Below, piece after piece: positions 1 to 11,194 of a stretch of 64,000 nt of DNA (its first letter is position 1; each line of letters begins with the position of its first letter). The notes beneath the pieces were generated by a model that saw nothing but the letters and a program-made list of their open reading frames with translations, did no database searches and was not told the DNA's origin. Both the position numbers and the translations under genes were made by a program. The stretch comes from Aliamphritea spongicola (lineage in GTDB: Bacteria; Pseudomonadota; Gammaproteobacteria; Pseudomonadales; Balneatricaceae). Where the stretch lies: positions 2,480,001-2,544,000 of the forward strand of contig AP025283.1 in NCBI GenBank assembly GCA_024347235.1, written 5' to 3'.

Positions 1-1280
1 AGGCAGCTTGGTCAGCGCATCATAATAAGCCAGGTTTTCAATGATCTGCTCGGACTTTTTACGCTCGGTAATGTCACTGAAAATACCGGCATACAGAGAA
101 CGGCCACTGTTTGGTTCCAGAATGCGGGTAATGGTCAGCCATTCCAGATATACCTCGCCGTTCTTACGACGGTTCCAGATTTCACCTTTCCACTGGCCCT
201 GGGTATTAATGTAATGCCACATCTGCTGATAAAACTCAGCATCATGCTTGCCGGAACTGATCAGGCTTGCCTTCTGACCAAGTGCTTCCGACTCTGAATA
301 GCCGGTAAGAATACTGAAGGCCGGGTTGATCGACTCGATAATGCCGTCATCATTAGTCACCATGATGCCGTCCATGGAAGCCTCTATGAGTGTATGGGCC
401 ATGTGCAGCTGCTGAGCGGCATCCTGCAGGTCCGCGGATTGATTCGCCAGTGCAGCGCGCAGGCGGCGAACGTAAGTCTGCTCGATATTATTGAGAATAT
501 CGCCGAAAGAAATCAGCCCGGCGAACTTTCCGGCATCATCATTTACGCCAATATGGCGGATACAGCGTTTCTGCATCAGAGAACGGGTGGCCAGCAAACT
601 CATCGAGCGAGGCACACTGATCAGCGGTGTGCTCATCACATCAGCCAGGGGAAGATCACGGTAACCTTCACCGATCAGACGCACCAGATCCCGTTGGGTC
701 AGCATGCCCACAGGTTCACCCGGGCGGTAACAACCAGGGCATCCTGTCCGTGCTCACGCATCAGGGCCACTGCTTCACTGAACATCTGTTGCTGGTCCAG
801 TGTGACCGTATGCCTTACCGGCAGCAGGGAATCTATCTCTGTCATGCTGAGGAAAAACTCAGCGTTCTGATGCATAACCACATCCGTCTGGGACAGCATT
901 CCCTGCAGCTCACCGTTTTCAGTCGTCACGATCAGGTGACGGATATTCTGCCGGCGAAACTCCAGGGCGGCATCGTCCAGCGTTGTTTGCATATCAATGG
1001 TATACAGTGACGTGCTCATAAACGCAGACACTGGCCGGTTAAGCGAAGCGGTATCCGTAAAATCCACCCGTAATGCATCTGCCTCTGTCCAGATGCCTAC
1101 CGGAATCTGATCAGCAACAATCACAATGGAACTGCAGTTTTCGGCCTGCATCATCGCAGTGGCTGTTTTAAGACTGATATCCGGCGTACAGGTTAAAACC
1201 TGGCACTGCGCCGCATCCCTGACGAGTTTGTCTGAACGGGCAGAAGAGGGGTAAACGTTGAAAAAGACACAGTAATCCAT
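1..1280 (-). CDS. CBS-PAS-GGDEF sensor diguanylate cyclase (3' part outside window)
   Basis: Cytoplasmic signalling protein expected to make c-di-GMP. Reading from the ATG at 1278-1280, about 220 residues form tandem CBS domains (a pattern of two CBS pairs, with motifs such as IRHLIVTTENGELQGML and IRHIGVNDDAGKFAGLI). They are followed by a PAS domain (residues from about 245, ending LYAGIFSDITER near 60-120) and then by NLAYYDALTKLP, the usual entry into a GGDEF domain, which runs off the left edge. CBS pairs often bind adenosyl nucleotides, so the protein may sense energy state; that part is inference. The frame breaks near 720 in a run of C (TAR to PGEPVGMLTQRD), consistent with one missing base. 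An EAL domain may follow outside the window. Confidence 0.85.
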
Positions 1281-1387
1281 TTTCTGTTGCTGGAAAGCGA
1301 CAGAGTGTACTGAAAGCCGGATTCTTCAGTTTAGATTCAGGTCAATTTTTGTTTGATTTGAGAGGCTTTTTCATTCTCAAACCCATA

Positions 1388-1417
1388 TTAATATTCAAAC
1401 ACAGAAGTGAATATTAA
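1388..1417. promoter_or_regulatory. Perfect inverted repeat in divergent promoter region
   Basis: TTAATATTCA and TGAATATTAA form perfect 10-base arms around a 10-base spacer. The repeat lies in the 350 bases between two divergently transcribed c-di-GMP genes, about 110 bases upstream of the CBS-GGDEF start. It is suitable for a dimeric regulator; the protein that would bind is unknown. The rest of 1281-1633 is AT-rich and shows no gene. Confidence 0.4.
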
Positions 1418-1633
1418 GAAGATTACCCATATCGGGCGAAGTAATTGATCAGCGCCGCATATTTTACCGCCAATGCATCGTACGATCGTGGTTTACTGCA
1501 CAGAAAGAGCTTTCAGTGCAATTATCCAATAGTGGTGTTTTTGTTAACAAATTCAAACAAAACAAGCTATCTTTACAAGACCACAGGGACAGATTAACAG
1601 CAGCGGATGATAAAGGTTTATACGACTCAGTAG

Positions 1634-4600
1634 GTAGATCCTATCAAAACTTCAGGCACGTCTTTACACCGAAAGGAATCGGTTACTGCCAAATCGGCCA
1701 GCGGGCGGATCAGGTTAGTTATTGCCTGTTTTGCACTGCTTATTGTCGTCGTCACACTGTATAGCTGGTCCAAAGCGGAAGCCATTTATACCCTCCAGCA
1801 CGAAAACGAAGTGCGCGAGCAGACCCTTAAACATCTGCTCAAAATCCGCGACAGGCTGGAACACAACCTGGCCAGTGATCTGCAATTATCCAAAGGGCTG
1901 GTTGCCAGCATTTCCGTTAATCCGACGATGACGCAGCAACAATTTGAGAAAATAGCGGAAACCCTGTTTAAGGAAGACAGCGTCCTGCGCAATATAGCTG
2001 CTGCCCCGGGCATGAAAATTAAACTGATGTATCCCGTGAAAGGTAATGAGCAGGCAATCGGACTTGATTACCGCAACATTCCTGCCCAGTTCCGTACCGC
2101 TGACCTTGCCAGGCAAACCCGTAAGGTTGTCCTGGCTGGCCCTGTAGACCTGGTTCAGGGTGGATCCGCTTTCATTGCCCGCTTTCCCATTTACCTGCGA
2201 AATGATTATCGCCCGGACTACTTTTGGGGCGTGGTCAGCAGCGTTATCGATAAAGAACAGTTATTCCGTATCAGCGGGCTGTATGACCCGATGCCGGTTG
2301 AAATCGCTATCCGTGGGAAAGACAGCCTGGGAGAAAGGGGGAGGTATTTCACGGTAATCCTGAACTGTTTACCGAAGATGCCGTTCTTGCAGACATTCAG
2401 TTGCCCATCGGAAGCTGGCAGCTCACTGCCGCTGCCCGGGGAATGGGCAACTGAACCTACAGGGCTGAGTATGATAAGTCTGGGCTTCATAACCCTGATA
2501 CTTATCATTCTGGCCATATTTATCTTTATTGTATTCAGCCTGAACTCACTGAACCGTGCCAGACAAAAAGCCGAAAACGCCCGGCAACAACTGAGTGAAT
2601 CCCTGCGCTCACTGCATGAACGTGAAATGCTGCTGCAATCCGTGGTGAACGAAATTCCTGATGCCGTGCTGCTCAAAGACAGTGATAACCACATCCTGCT
2701 GGGAAATCAGGCGGCTGCAAAACTTTATCGCACAACCCCCGAGGACTTTATCGGACGCCCTGAGAGTGACTTCAGCGCCCCCAGGCCTCTGGCCGAATAC
2801 TTTGCCCGGAATTGCCCAACAGCGACAGCCGCAGTGAAGCCCGTATTCTTTTACAGCTTGACCGGCAGCATCATCATTACCGGGTAATTAAAAGCCATTA
2901 CCGCTCCCGGTGGTGAGCACCGGCTGCTAGTGATTGCACAGGATATTTCTGACATTGTCAGCGCGCAGGAGCAGGTGATTGAAAGCGAATATAAGCTGCG
3001 TACCATCCTTGATAATGTTGATGCCTATATCTACCTGAAAGATACCGAAGGGCGGTATCTGTTTGCCAACAAAGCAGTACGGGAGCTGTGGCGTGCCGCC
3101 ATGGAAGATATTATCGGCTCGCCGGATGAGCGTTTTTCGATGCGCAAACCAGCCAGAATATCCGCCAGAATGATGCCCGGGTGCTGATCCATGGTGAAAC
3201 CATCCAGGAAGAAGAAACCAATACAGTTCCTGAAACCGGTCAGACAACCACATTTCAGTCCACCAAACTGCCACTTAAACGGGATGACGGCAGCATTTAT
3301 GCCCTGTGTGGCATCTCAGTAGATATATCCCGGCTGAAAGATATCGAAAAAGCCCTGAGAGAAAGTGAGCAGCGCTTTATGATTGCCGGACAGGCTGCCT
3401 ATGATCTGATCTACGAACGCCATCTCAGCAGCGGCCAGCTAATCTGGTTTGGCGATATCAACAGCATTCTGGGCTACCCGGAGAGCATCGAACTGAACCG
3501 TCCCGACCAGTGGATGAGTCTGATACATCCGGATGATCAGGAGCTGTCAGCGAAATGCGTGATGGTTACCAGACTTTGTCCCAGCCGCTGAAATATGAAT
3601 ACCGGATTCTGCATCAGGACGGTGGCTACCGCTACTGGAGCGATCATGCGTTGCCGTTACTGGACGACAGGGATAAACCCTATAAGTGGATAGGGGTGTG
3701 TAAAGATATCACTGATTTTAAGCGGCACCAGGCCGAGCTGGAGCACGCTGCCTACCACGATAAGCTTACCGGCCTGCCCAACAGGGATCTGCTCTCTGAC
3801 CGTTTGCAACAGGCTATGGGTCAGGAACGCCGCCGTGGTGAAACTCTGGCCGTTGTATATCTTGATCTGGACGGTTTTAAAGAAGTTAACGACCAGTATG
3901 GCCATGAAACCGGCGACAAGGTACTGATGGCACTGGGTAAGCGCTTCCGCCTGATTCTCCGTGAAGGCGATACCATCGCCCGCCTGGGAGGCGATGAGTT
4001 TGTAGCAGTGCTGCTGAATATGGACCGGGATCACGATGCCATGCCGCTCCTCAAGCGGTTACAGCAGACCACCACACAACCCATTGAAGTGGACGAGCTG
4101 ACGCTGAAAGTATCATCCAGCCTTGGGGTAACCTTTTACCCGCAACATAACGGTGTAGAAGCCGACCAACTGATCCGTCAGGCAGATCAGGCCATGTATC
4201 AGGCCAAACTGGCGGGTAAAAACCGTATTCACTTCTTTGATCCGCACCGGGAAGACAGTATCCGTGGTCAGCGTCAGAGCCTTGAGCGTATCCGTCAGGC
4301 CCTGAGCAACAACGAATTTGAACTGTATTACCAGCCAAGGATTAATATGAAATCCGGCGAGCTAAATGGTGTGGAAGCCCTGATTCGCTGGCAGCATCCA
4401 GAGCAAGGGCTGCTGCTCCCGGGGATTTCCTACCAGCACTTGAAGATCATCCTCTGTGTATCAGCATCGGCCAGTGGGTACTGCGTACCGCGCTGAGTCA
4501 GCTTGCCGGCTGGAAAGAAGCCGGGCTTGATATTCACATGAGCATTAACATCACGGCGCTGGAATTACAGCAGAGTCAGTTTGTAACGAATCTGCAATCC

Positions 4601-5424
4601 ATGATTGATGCTCATCCGCATATTTCACCGACCGACATTGAACTGGAGATCCTTGAAACCTCGGCCCTTGAAGATATTGAGCAGGTTTCAGACGTAATGC
4701 GTCAGTGTCAGAATATCGGTATCAGTTTTGCCCTCGATGATTTCGGCACTGGCTACTCTTCACTTAAATACCTGAAACATCTGCCGGCAGCGGTATTAAA
4801 AATCGACCGCAGCTTTGTCCGCGATATGTTGCAAGACCCGGATGACCTGGCGATTCTGGAAGGCATTATGGGCATGTCCAACGCTTTCCGCCGGACGGTG
4901 GTGGCAGAAGGAGTGGAACAAACAGACCATGGTACCTTGCTGATCCAGCTGGGCTGCGAACTTGCTCAGGGAACATGATCGCCCGGCCGATGCCGGCCGC
5001 TGAACTTTCTGAATGGCACGCCCAATGGACAGTACCTGCCGAGTGGCAAAACCAGCGCCGGATTAACCATGATGATTTCTCACTGCTGTTCTCAGCAGTT
5101 GAACATAAAGCCTGGGTAACCCAGATCGAAAAATATCTGGATACCGCTGCAATAAATGACCCGGCGCCGCATCTGCTTAACTGCCGCTTTGGCGAATGGC
5201 TGAAAGGAGAGGGCAAGCTAAGTTATGCAGAACACCCCAGTTTCAGTAACCTGCTTAACCTCCATGAAGACATTCACAGTATGGGACAGTCTGTCTGCGA
5301 CCGGTTTAACCGCGGGGAGAATGATGCTGCCCGGGAACAACTGCCCGAACTCAATACCCAGGTAGATATTATGTTCGGCTGCCTCAGAGATCTTCTGCAA
5401 AGCAACTCACATTCCGAGCGTTAG
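1634..5424 (+). CDS. CHASE-PAS-PAS-PAS-GGDEF-EAL-CZB c-di-GMP sensor protein
   Basis: Inner-membrane protein with both c-di-GMP synthesis and hydrolysis domains. In order: an N-terminal membrane helix (1712-1768), a periplasmic CHASE domain (about 1790-2450, with WGVVSSVIDKEQLF), a second helix (2470-2545), PAS1 (2640-2900), PAS2 (2985-3350), PAS3 (3370-3720), GGDEF (3745-4235, intact GGDEF with an RxxD inhibitory site five residues before it), EAL (4270-4975, EALIRW and DDFGTGYSS), and a C-terminal zinc-binding CZB domain (5090-5400; His, CRFGEW and LHEDIHSMG ligands). The frame shifts near 2340 and back near 2450, then near 2890 (an AAAA run), 3170, 3560, 4430 and 4975, yet the domains stay continuous. 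The frame opens at 1634 but has no ATG, GTG or TTG before GTG 1811, which would cut off the first helix; the true start is probably hidden by another indel (ATG 1607 is a candidate). Confidence 0.85.
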
Positions 5425-5576
5425 ACACATTTAGACGAAGATAAACACAAAATGGGCACGGTTATTTGAAAAATATCCGCAATACTGCTGTCAGACAGAA
5501 TACATGAGCTAATCTTATTTCAGCAGCACATTTTCCCCGTGCGCTGAAACAGTGGTTCAGTAAAAGGAGATTTACT

Positions 5577-5762
5577 ATGACACTATCACCGGAAGTTATG
5601 GAGCTCGTCAGGCGGGCGCTACACAGAACAGATTTTAAATCAGACCATCTGCAATCTGTGGAGCATAAACTGCATGACAAACTGATTGCATCTGGTTTTT
5701 ATCAGAGCCCTGATTATCAGCGTATGTGCGACAAACACAATATCCCTTCCTATCAGCGTTAG
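5577..5762 (+). CDS. 61-residue conserved-looking small protein
   Basis: Soluble small protein with no family that I recognise. It is supported by a strong ribosome binding site (AAAGGAG, 8 bases before the ATG) and an intrinsic terminator beginning 35 bases after the stop, so it is probably a single-gene transcript. The sequence is mostly charged and helical (LVRRALHRTDFKSDHLQSVE) with a Tyr-rich end (GFYQSPDYQRM). It is not part of the preceding CZB gene, which ends 152 bases upstream. Confidence 0.65.
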   Translation: MTLSPEVMELVRRALHRTDFKSDHLQSVEHKLHDKLIASGFYQSPDYQRMCDKHNIPSYQR

Positions 5763-5797
5763 AATCCAGCCAAGCATACTCTTTAAGAGTATCTTTT

Positions 5798-5821
5798 AGC
5801 CCCGCAGACGGGGCTTTTTTA
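5798..5821 (+). terminator. Rho-independent terminator
   Basis: AGCCCCG, loop CAGA, CGGGGCT, then six T. It ends the transcript of the small gene at 5577. A shorter palindrome, ACTCTTTAAGAGT, lies just before it at 5778-5790. Confidence 0.85.
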
Positions 5822-6045
5822 TGCCTTTTCACGGTGAAAACTACTCTGTACTCCGCTCATACACAGCCACAGCCAGTCCCTCCATAAACTGCCAAGCTTT
5901 GTGTCAATGACAAACCATCCCGATACATTGCCTATACTCAGATAACAGAGTGATTTCGGAAGGCAGCGCTTAAGCGGTTTTCTCAGACCCTGGAAAACCA
6001 GACACCATGCGTACGCCATAAGCTTCTCACAAAGAAGCAAGGAAG

Positions 6046-6894
6046 GTGATAATGCACCGTGTGCAGCAGTTTATCCTGTGCCTGATATTAAGCCTGGCCT
6101 GGCTGCCGGCATTTGCCGACACACCCACACAGCCGGTGGAAGTAACCATATATGCCGACGACAGCTATCCTCCATATTCCTACGTTGAGAATAATATCCT
6201 TAAGGGGCTGTATACCCGTATTCTGAGCACGGCATTCAGCCGCATGCCTGATTACCGGGTCAGGCTGATGCCTGTTCCATGGAAGCGGGGGCTGATGCTG
6301 CTGGAAAAGGCACTGGCTTCGCACTCTACCCACCGTATTTTCATGTCAAAAAACGTCCCTACATCTGGCCGTATTCTTTACCCCTGGGGATGAAACCGTT
6401 GTGGTGTACTGCCACCAGGACATTCTGCAAACACGGGCACGGCCCGACTGGCCAACGGATTACAAAGGCCTGCTGATTGCACTGAATTCAGGTTTTCATC
6501 TGGGCGGTGAGCAGTTCTGGAATGCGGTAACCGCCGGTGAAATAGAAGTGATGGAGGTGCGGGGGAACCGTGAAGGCGTGCTTACCGTGAGAAAGAAAAG
6601 AGCAGACTGTTATATGAATGATCAGCTGTCGATCATCATTGAAATAGAGATGCTGAAAAAAGCGGTGAATACTGGCAGGGAGGGGTAAACGCGAGGATCT
6701 TACCCGGCCCAACTGTCACCCGTGAACAGGCGTTTCTGGGCTATACAGATACTGATAAGGGTCTGTTTCCGTTCAAGGAAGCCTTTATAAAATCACTGGA
6801 CACGGAAATTTATGAAATGCGCCGCAGCGGTGAATTGGACAAAATAGTGAAGCAGTTCATTAATGAACTACACGGTGACAATAATCCGCAATGA
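6046..6894 (+). CDS. Periplasmic solute-binding protein (SBP_bac_3-like)
   Basis: Exported protein of the amino-acid-type substrate-binding family. The first 25 residues are a Sec signal peptide ending LPAFA-D. The mature start VEVTIYADDSYPPYSY is the usual first strand and ligand-loop region of these proteins, and the C-terminal helix (MRRSGELDKIVKQF) is also typical. No ABC permease or ATPase lies beside it, so it may act as a lone sensor or feed a distant system, as is common for members of this group that accompany c-di-GMP proteins. The frame breaks near 6318, 6390 and 6690. The gene ends 3 bases from the convergent PAS-GGDEF gene. Confidence 0.75.
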
Positions 6895-6897
6895 CAG

Positions 6898-8567
6898 TTA
6901 TTCGCTACTGAACTCACAATAACGTCCGGCATCACGCTTGGCGCGGTACATGGCTTCATCCGCTTTCAGTAAAGTTCTTCTGCGCTGCCGGCATCGGAAG
7001 GAACAGGCTGATCCCGATACTGGCGGAAATAATCGTCTGATCCTTGTCATCCAGCACCAGAGGCGGATCCAGACTCTTAAGCACTTTTTCGGCAACCGCT
7101 TTTGCCTGCTCAGGATTTTCAATGTCCACCAGCGCGACAAATTCATCGCCGCCGATTCGGGCCAGAGTATCCGTAGAGCGGAAGCAGCTTTGCAATCGTC
7201 CCGCTATCTCAATCAGCACCTTATCGCCAACTGCGTGGCCATACTGATCATTTACGGGCTTAAAGTCGTTCAGATCGATATACATAACCGCCAGCTGCGA
7301 TAACTGCCGCTCCGCACGGATAATGGCGCTCTCGAGACGGGAATAAAAAGCCGGCGGTTTGGCAGATTCGTCAGGGAATCCTGATAAGCGATATGCAGCA
7401 GGTTTTCTGCAATTTCCTGATGAGTTTCTTCATCACGGATGATCAGCACATATTTGTTCAGTTGCTCAAACTGCCCCTGAACAAGATTAACTGTCGCCAG
7501 TAAGCTATTGTTTTCACTACTGGAACAAATTTCACCATACCAGCTGCTGGTATCGCCAAGCAGAGCATTAAGATCCAGTCTTGCCACAGAGGGACAATGG
7601 AACAAGTCATTAATATCCAGCTTTTGATAATCACTTTTAAGCTGATCAAAGCGCTTAATAGCCGCCTCATTACAGGAAATGATACTGCCTTTGTTATCGA
7701 AAATGATGCACGGGTCAGGGTGGTATCAAACACCAGCGAAGCCATCAGCAGGTTTTGTTCCGCTTTACGCTCATAGGTTACGTTACGGCCAATGCCAAGC
7801 ACGCCGGCCTCGGGTCGGTCTTTTTCCAGCAGAGGGAGCTTATACATATCCAGCAGACGGCGACGGCCATCCTGGTATTTAACCCATTCATCATAACGCT
7901 GCGCTTCGTGGCTCTGCCTAACCTCTTTATCGCGGCGGTTGATATAGGCGGCAGACTCAGCAGACATCAGCTCGTAATCGGTTTTGCCAATAATATTTTC
8001 TGCTGAAAAACCGAGAAACTCTTCAAAACTTTTATTACAGACCTGGTACACACCGTGATGGTCTTTGGCAAAAATCAGATCGGGAATGGCATTGATGATG
8101 GTATTCAGCAGTTCCTGCTTCTGTTCGGTCGCCTCTTTGGCCCGGACTATCTCAGTTACATCACGAACCACAACCGCAACGCCTGGCCCCTCTGTAAGAG
8201 GGCCCCGGTAACAGGTATGTTTAACATCCAGAAAGCGCAATTCACCCCGGGAATCCGGACGCCAGAAACGGAAGGTATGTTCCTCACCGCGCAGTGTGCG
8301 GTCAATTTCAGCTTTTATGTGTGCTTCAAAAACCGCTTCACCGTGAACCTCACTGATATGCTTACCAATGATCTGGCTGTGTTCACAGCCGAAAAAGGTT
8401 TCGTACCCCTTACTGACAGCACGATAGCGGTAATTTTTATCGACAACAGATACCAGATCATCAATATAACTGAGTATTGATGCATCCATCTCGCAGGACT
8501 GATTCTGGGTTAACTTAACATCTGAACTCATTTCAGTTTGACTACCTGTTAGCCTCGGAACCGGCAT
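6898..8567 (-). CDS. PAS-PAS-PAS-GGDEF diguanylate cyclase
   Basis: Soluble sensor cyclase. PAS1 (residues about 25-140, ending VVVRDVTEIVRAKE) and PAS2 (150-270, NTIINAIPDLIFAKD) are clear. A third, weaker PAS lies across 7470-7710. The GGDEF domain starts at about 7400 (YQDSLTNLPNRRL) and has the intact ARIGGDEF active site with an RSTD inhibitory site five residues before it; the end KADEAMYRAKRDAGR is standard. There is no EAL domain and no membrane segment. Breaks lie near 7720, 7350, 7275 and 6990. The start at 8567 is chosen because AGGAAAG stands about 8 bases upstream. Confidence 0.85.
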
Positions 8568-8810
8568 TTAAATATCTTTCCTGACCTGTGTATCGGCAGG
8601 GGCTGCTAAAACTGCAAGACAGAACTGATAGCCAATAGCAGCTGCAATGAAGCAAATGACACCGGTCAATTCTACATCAATCCGCAATGAATAGCGCAAT
8701 TGTGCTGACCCGAAAATTAATACAAGTGTTTGATTAAAACAAACATTTGTACTCTTGAGAACAATCTTTTACACAGTTGTACGACAAAATCAGCCCTAAG
8801 GAGTAAGGCT

Positions 8811-9833
8811 ATGAATCCCTTGTTTATAAAAAGCAGACATTTCTTTGAAGATATCCAGCCACAACACAACGCCAGCCTCAATCTGGTAGTGGTGACGCAT
8901 CTGCTGGATACCCCAACTTGCTATCTGGATTGCCTGGAACGTTTTGCGCGGGTCTCAATGGTGGTGCCCAAACCCCGCAGCATCAGCCACAGCACACTGG
9001 AACAGGTTGAAAAGAAGTTTCCGGTGGTCATTAAGAAGCGCGACCAGCTGCAATCAGCCGAAGTAACCGCAGCAGTTATCAATGACCATGTGCCAGAAGG
9101 GGATCTCATCATCATTGATATCGGCGGATATTTTGCTGCCTCGGTGAACCACCTGCCGGAAATGCTGCAAGCTAACCTGAAGGGCATTGTTGAAATTACG
9201 GAAAACGGTCATCAGCGATATAACAGCCTGCCGGCGCTGCCTTTGCCGGTCATATCCATTGCCCGCAGTCCGCTGAAAGGGCCGGAAGACTATCTGACCG
9301 GGCAGTCCATCGTATACTCCAGTGAAGCCCTTATGCGGCAATGCCATCACATTATGAACGGCGGCAATGCGGTGGTATTTGGCTACGGCAAAATCGGCAG
9401 CTCCATTGCCAAGGCGCTGCACGCGAAGAATATTAATACCAAGATCGTTGAAATAGACCCGATCAGAGCCATAGAGGCCCGCTCCAGAGGCTTCGACCTG
9501 ATACAGAAAGATGAAGCTTTGCAGCAAAGCGATGTGATTTTCTGCGCCACCGGTAATCAGTCCCTGAGCAACCACGACTTCAGCCGCATCAAAAACGGTG
9601 CTTTCATATTCTCGGTGACCTCATCAGACGATGAGCTTGATCTGAAGAGGGCAGATAACAGTTTTAATATCACACCGGTTACGGAATACGTCAGCCAGTA
9701 TGAACGGCTTGGGCAGTATTTTTATCTGGGCAATTATGGCAACGCCATTAACTTCATCCATAACGCTGAAGTCGGGCCCTATATCTACCTAGTGCAGGGA
9801 GGCGATCATGGCCGTCGATCATTTACAAAATAA
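8811..9833 (+). CDS. Adenosylhomocysteinase-like NAD-binding protein
   Basis: The C-terminal half matches the NAD-binding domain of S-adenosyl-homocysteine hydrolase: a Rossmann fingerprint VVFGYGKIGSSIAKAL, EIDPIRAIEARSRGF, an ATGN motif and the following glycine-rich turn. The N-terminal 190 residues do not look like the normal SAHH catalytic domain, and the protein (about 340 residues) is shorter than SAHH (about 430-470). I therefore would not assign hydrolase activity; a dehydrogenase or regulatory role is possible. ATG 8811 is chosen over the longer frame from 8730 because TAAGGAG precedes it by 8 bases. No methionine-cycle genes lie beside it. Confidence 0.7.
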   Translation: MNPLFIKSRHFFEDIQPQHNASLNLVVVTHLLDTPTCYLDCLERFARVSMVVPKPRSISHSTLEQVEKKFPVVIKKRDQLQSAEVTAAVINDHVPEGDLIIIDIGGYFAASVNHLPEMLQANLKGIVEITENGHQRYNSLPALPLPVISIARSPLKGPEDYLTGQSIVYSSEALMRQCHHIMNGGNAVVFGYGKIGSSIAKALHAKNINTKIVEIDPIRAIEARSRGFDLIQKDEALQQSDVIFCATGNQSLSNHDFSRIKNGAFIFSVTSSDDELDLKRADNSFNITPVTEYVSQYERLGQYFYLGNYGNAINFIHNAEVGPYIYLVQGGDHGRRSFTK

Positions 9834-9915
9834 TCAGCTACCACCCGGTATCAGCAACCTTTCGACAGAGCAGCGTCGCCAACTGGCGACGAGCTGGCTG
9901 GCACACTTTGGCTGA
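9808..9915 (+). CDS. Possible 35-residue tail or small ORF overlapping the SAHH-like gene
   Basis: A frame from ATG 9808 overlaps the end of the upstream gene and encodes a polar peptide ending STEQRRQLATSWLAHFG. It could be the true C-terminus of the upstream protein, joined by a one-base indel near 9800 at GGGAGG, or a small translationally coupled gene. I favour the former because the residues look like ordinary coding sequence. Confidence 0.3.
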   Translation: MAVDHLQNNQLPPGISNLSTEQRRQLATSWLAHFG

Positions 9916-10010
9916 ACACGTAAATCCTGCACCACCCTAATACCTTAAATTACCCCTGATACGGCTGAGACAGCGCAATCCACCACCAACCCATACCGTA
10001 TACAGAAAGG

Positions 10011-10036
10011 GAGAGTTCTTTTCCGGAAGAACTCTC
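10011..10036. terminator. Hairpin between convergent genes
   Basis: GAGAGTTCTT, loop TTCCGG, AAGAACTCTC: a perfect 10-base stem. It lies between the SAHH-like gene and the convergent PEP-CTERM-like gene. Neither side has a long T run, so it may work as a weak bidirectional terminator. Confidence 0.5.
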
Positions 10037-10155
10037 TTGGATCGGATGCCTGGAGCGAATGCTCATTCCTGCGACCGGCACCACCGGAATCTCAATCTGC
10101 AACGCAACCTGAAACACATAATGATTTTCTGTACAAAATGAGAAGGGGATCTCTT

Positions 10156-11194
10156 TTAACTCTGTAACAGCCTGCGACGGGGAAACAGCAGATAAAAATG
10201 GCCCCCAGCAGCAAAGCAGCTGAAATGCCTGACCCCATCTCCGGCACCGGAGCTGCCCGCATACCGCCGCCACCCCTCGCAAGCAGGGTATCTACCTCAT
10301 AGATGCTCCCTGGCGTGTTTTCCGTGTCGTACGGACTGCCGGCTTCTTCAAAACTATATGCGTCATTGAAAAAGCTGTTCTGCGGATCTGTCACGCCTTT
10401 ATTTGCTTCAAAGATCAGATTACGAAAGATGTTCTTTCCAAGCCGAGATTGCCGTAATTCAGCGCAAACTGAATGGAGTTACCGTCGACTCTGGCGCGGA
10501 TATCAGACGAACTGCCTTCACTGGTCAGTTCTGCATAACCGCTGGTGTCTTCATCCGTAATGCTCAGCCCGGTACCGGTTACAGCGCCGTCAGAAGGGTC
10601 ATCAAACCAGATCTGAGTGCCTGCAGAGGAACCACTGTCATTAAAACTCCCCGAAACGTTGCCTGACGGGTCTTTCACGCCAATCATATAGCTGGAAACT
10701 TCGCCATCTTCCGAGGCAAAGTTACGGTTTGACGAAAACCTGATCCGGTAGTTATCGCTGAACCCTTTAGATACAGAAGAGCCATCGGAGACTTCAGCAT
10801 CACCGGTAAGATCAATAGAGAAATAAGCATGTTCGCTAACTTTATCAATAGCAACGCTACCGGTGCTGATATCAATAAACTCGTAATAGGTGTCTGATGC
10901 CGGCTTACTGCCAACGGTCTCATCCATTGAAGCAACTGGCCGTTCGTATAGCTCCTTTGAATACACATCTGCTTTGTTATCAATGGTCCACAAAGTAGAG
11001 CCGCCACTGGCATTATCGTCAGTACGGGCATCCTCATAGGTAGTTACTTTAAACTGGGACTGCCAGTCATCCGCATAGGTATCTGCCCTGACTGCACCGG
11101 CCTGAAACATGACAACCATACCCAGCAGGAACGCACTGAACCTTACCGAATGGAGCATTTCCAGAACACACTGGCCGCGAAACTTATTCATCAT
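10156..11194 (-). CDS. Exported PEP-CTERM-like surface protein (VPEMG variant)
   Basis: Secreted protein of about 340 residues, rich in Ser, Asp, Gly and Thr and nearly free of Cys. An N-terminal signal peptide (residues 1-38, ending AGAVRA-D) is followed by a beta-rich body. The C-terminus has the tripartite sorting pattern: VPEMGSG, a hydrophobic stretch (AALLLG...FYLL) and a basic end PRRR. The basic end is read only if one base is added in the GGGGG run near 10200; stop is then at 10156. Another break lies near 10415. Such tails are cut by an exosortase in the inner membrane; none is encoded here. The motif is closer to the VPEID-type variant than to classical PEP. Confidence 0.6.

Noticed and set aside
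4051..4338. Minus-strand frame inside the GGDEF-EAL gene
   Set aside because: Shadow of the well-supported plus-strand domains.
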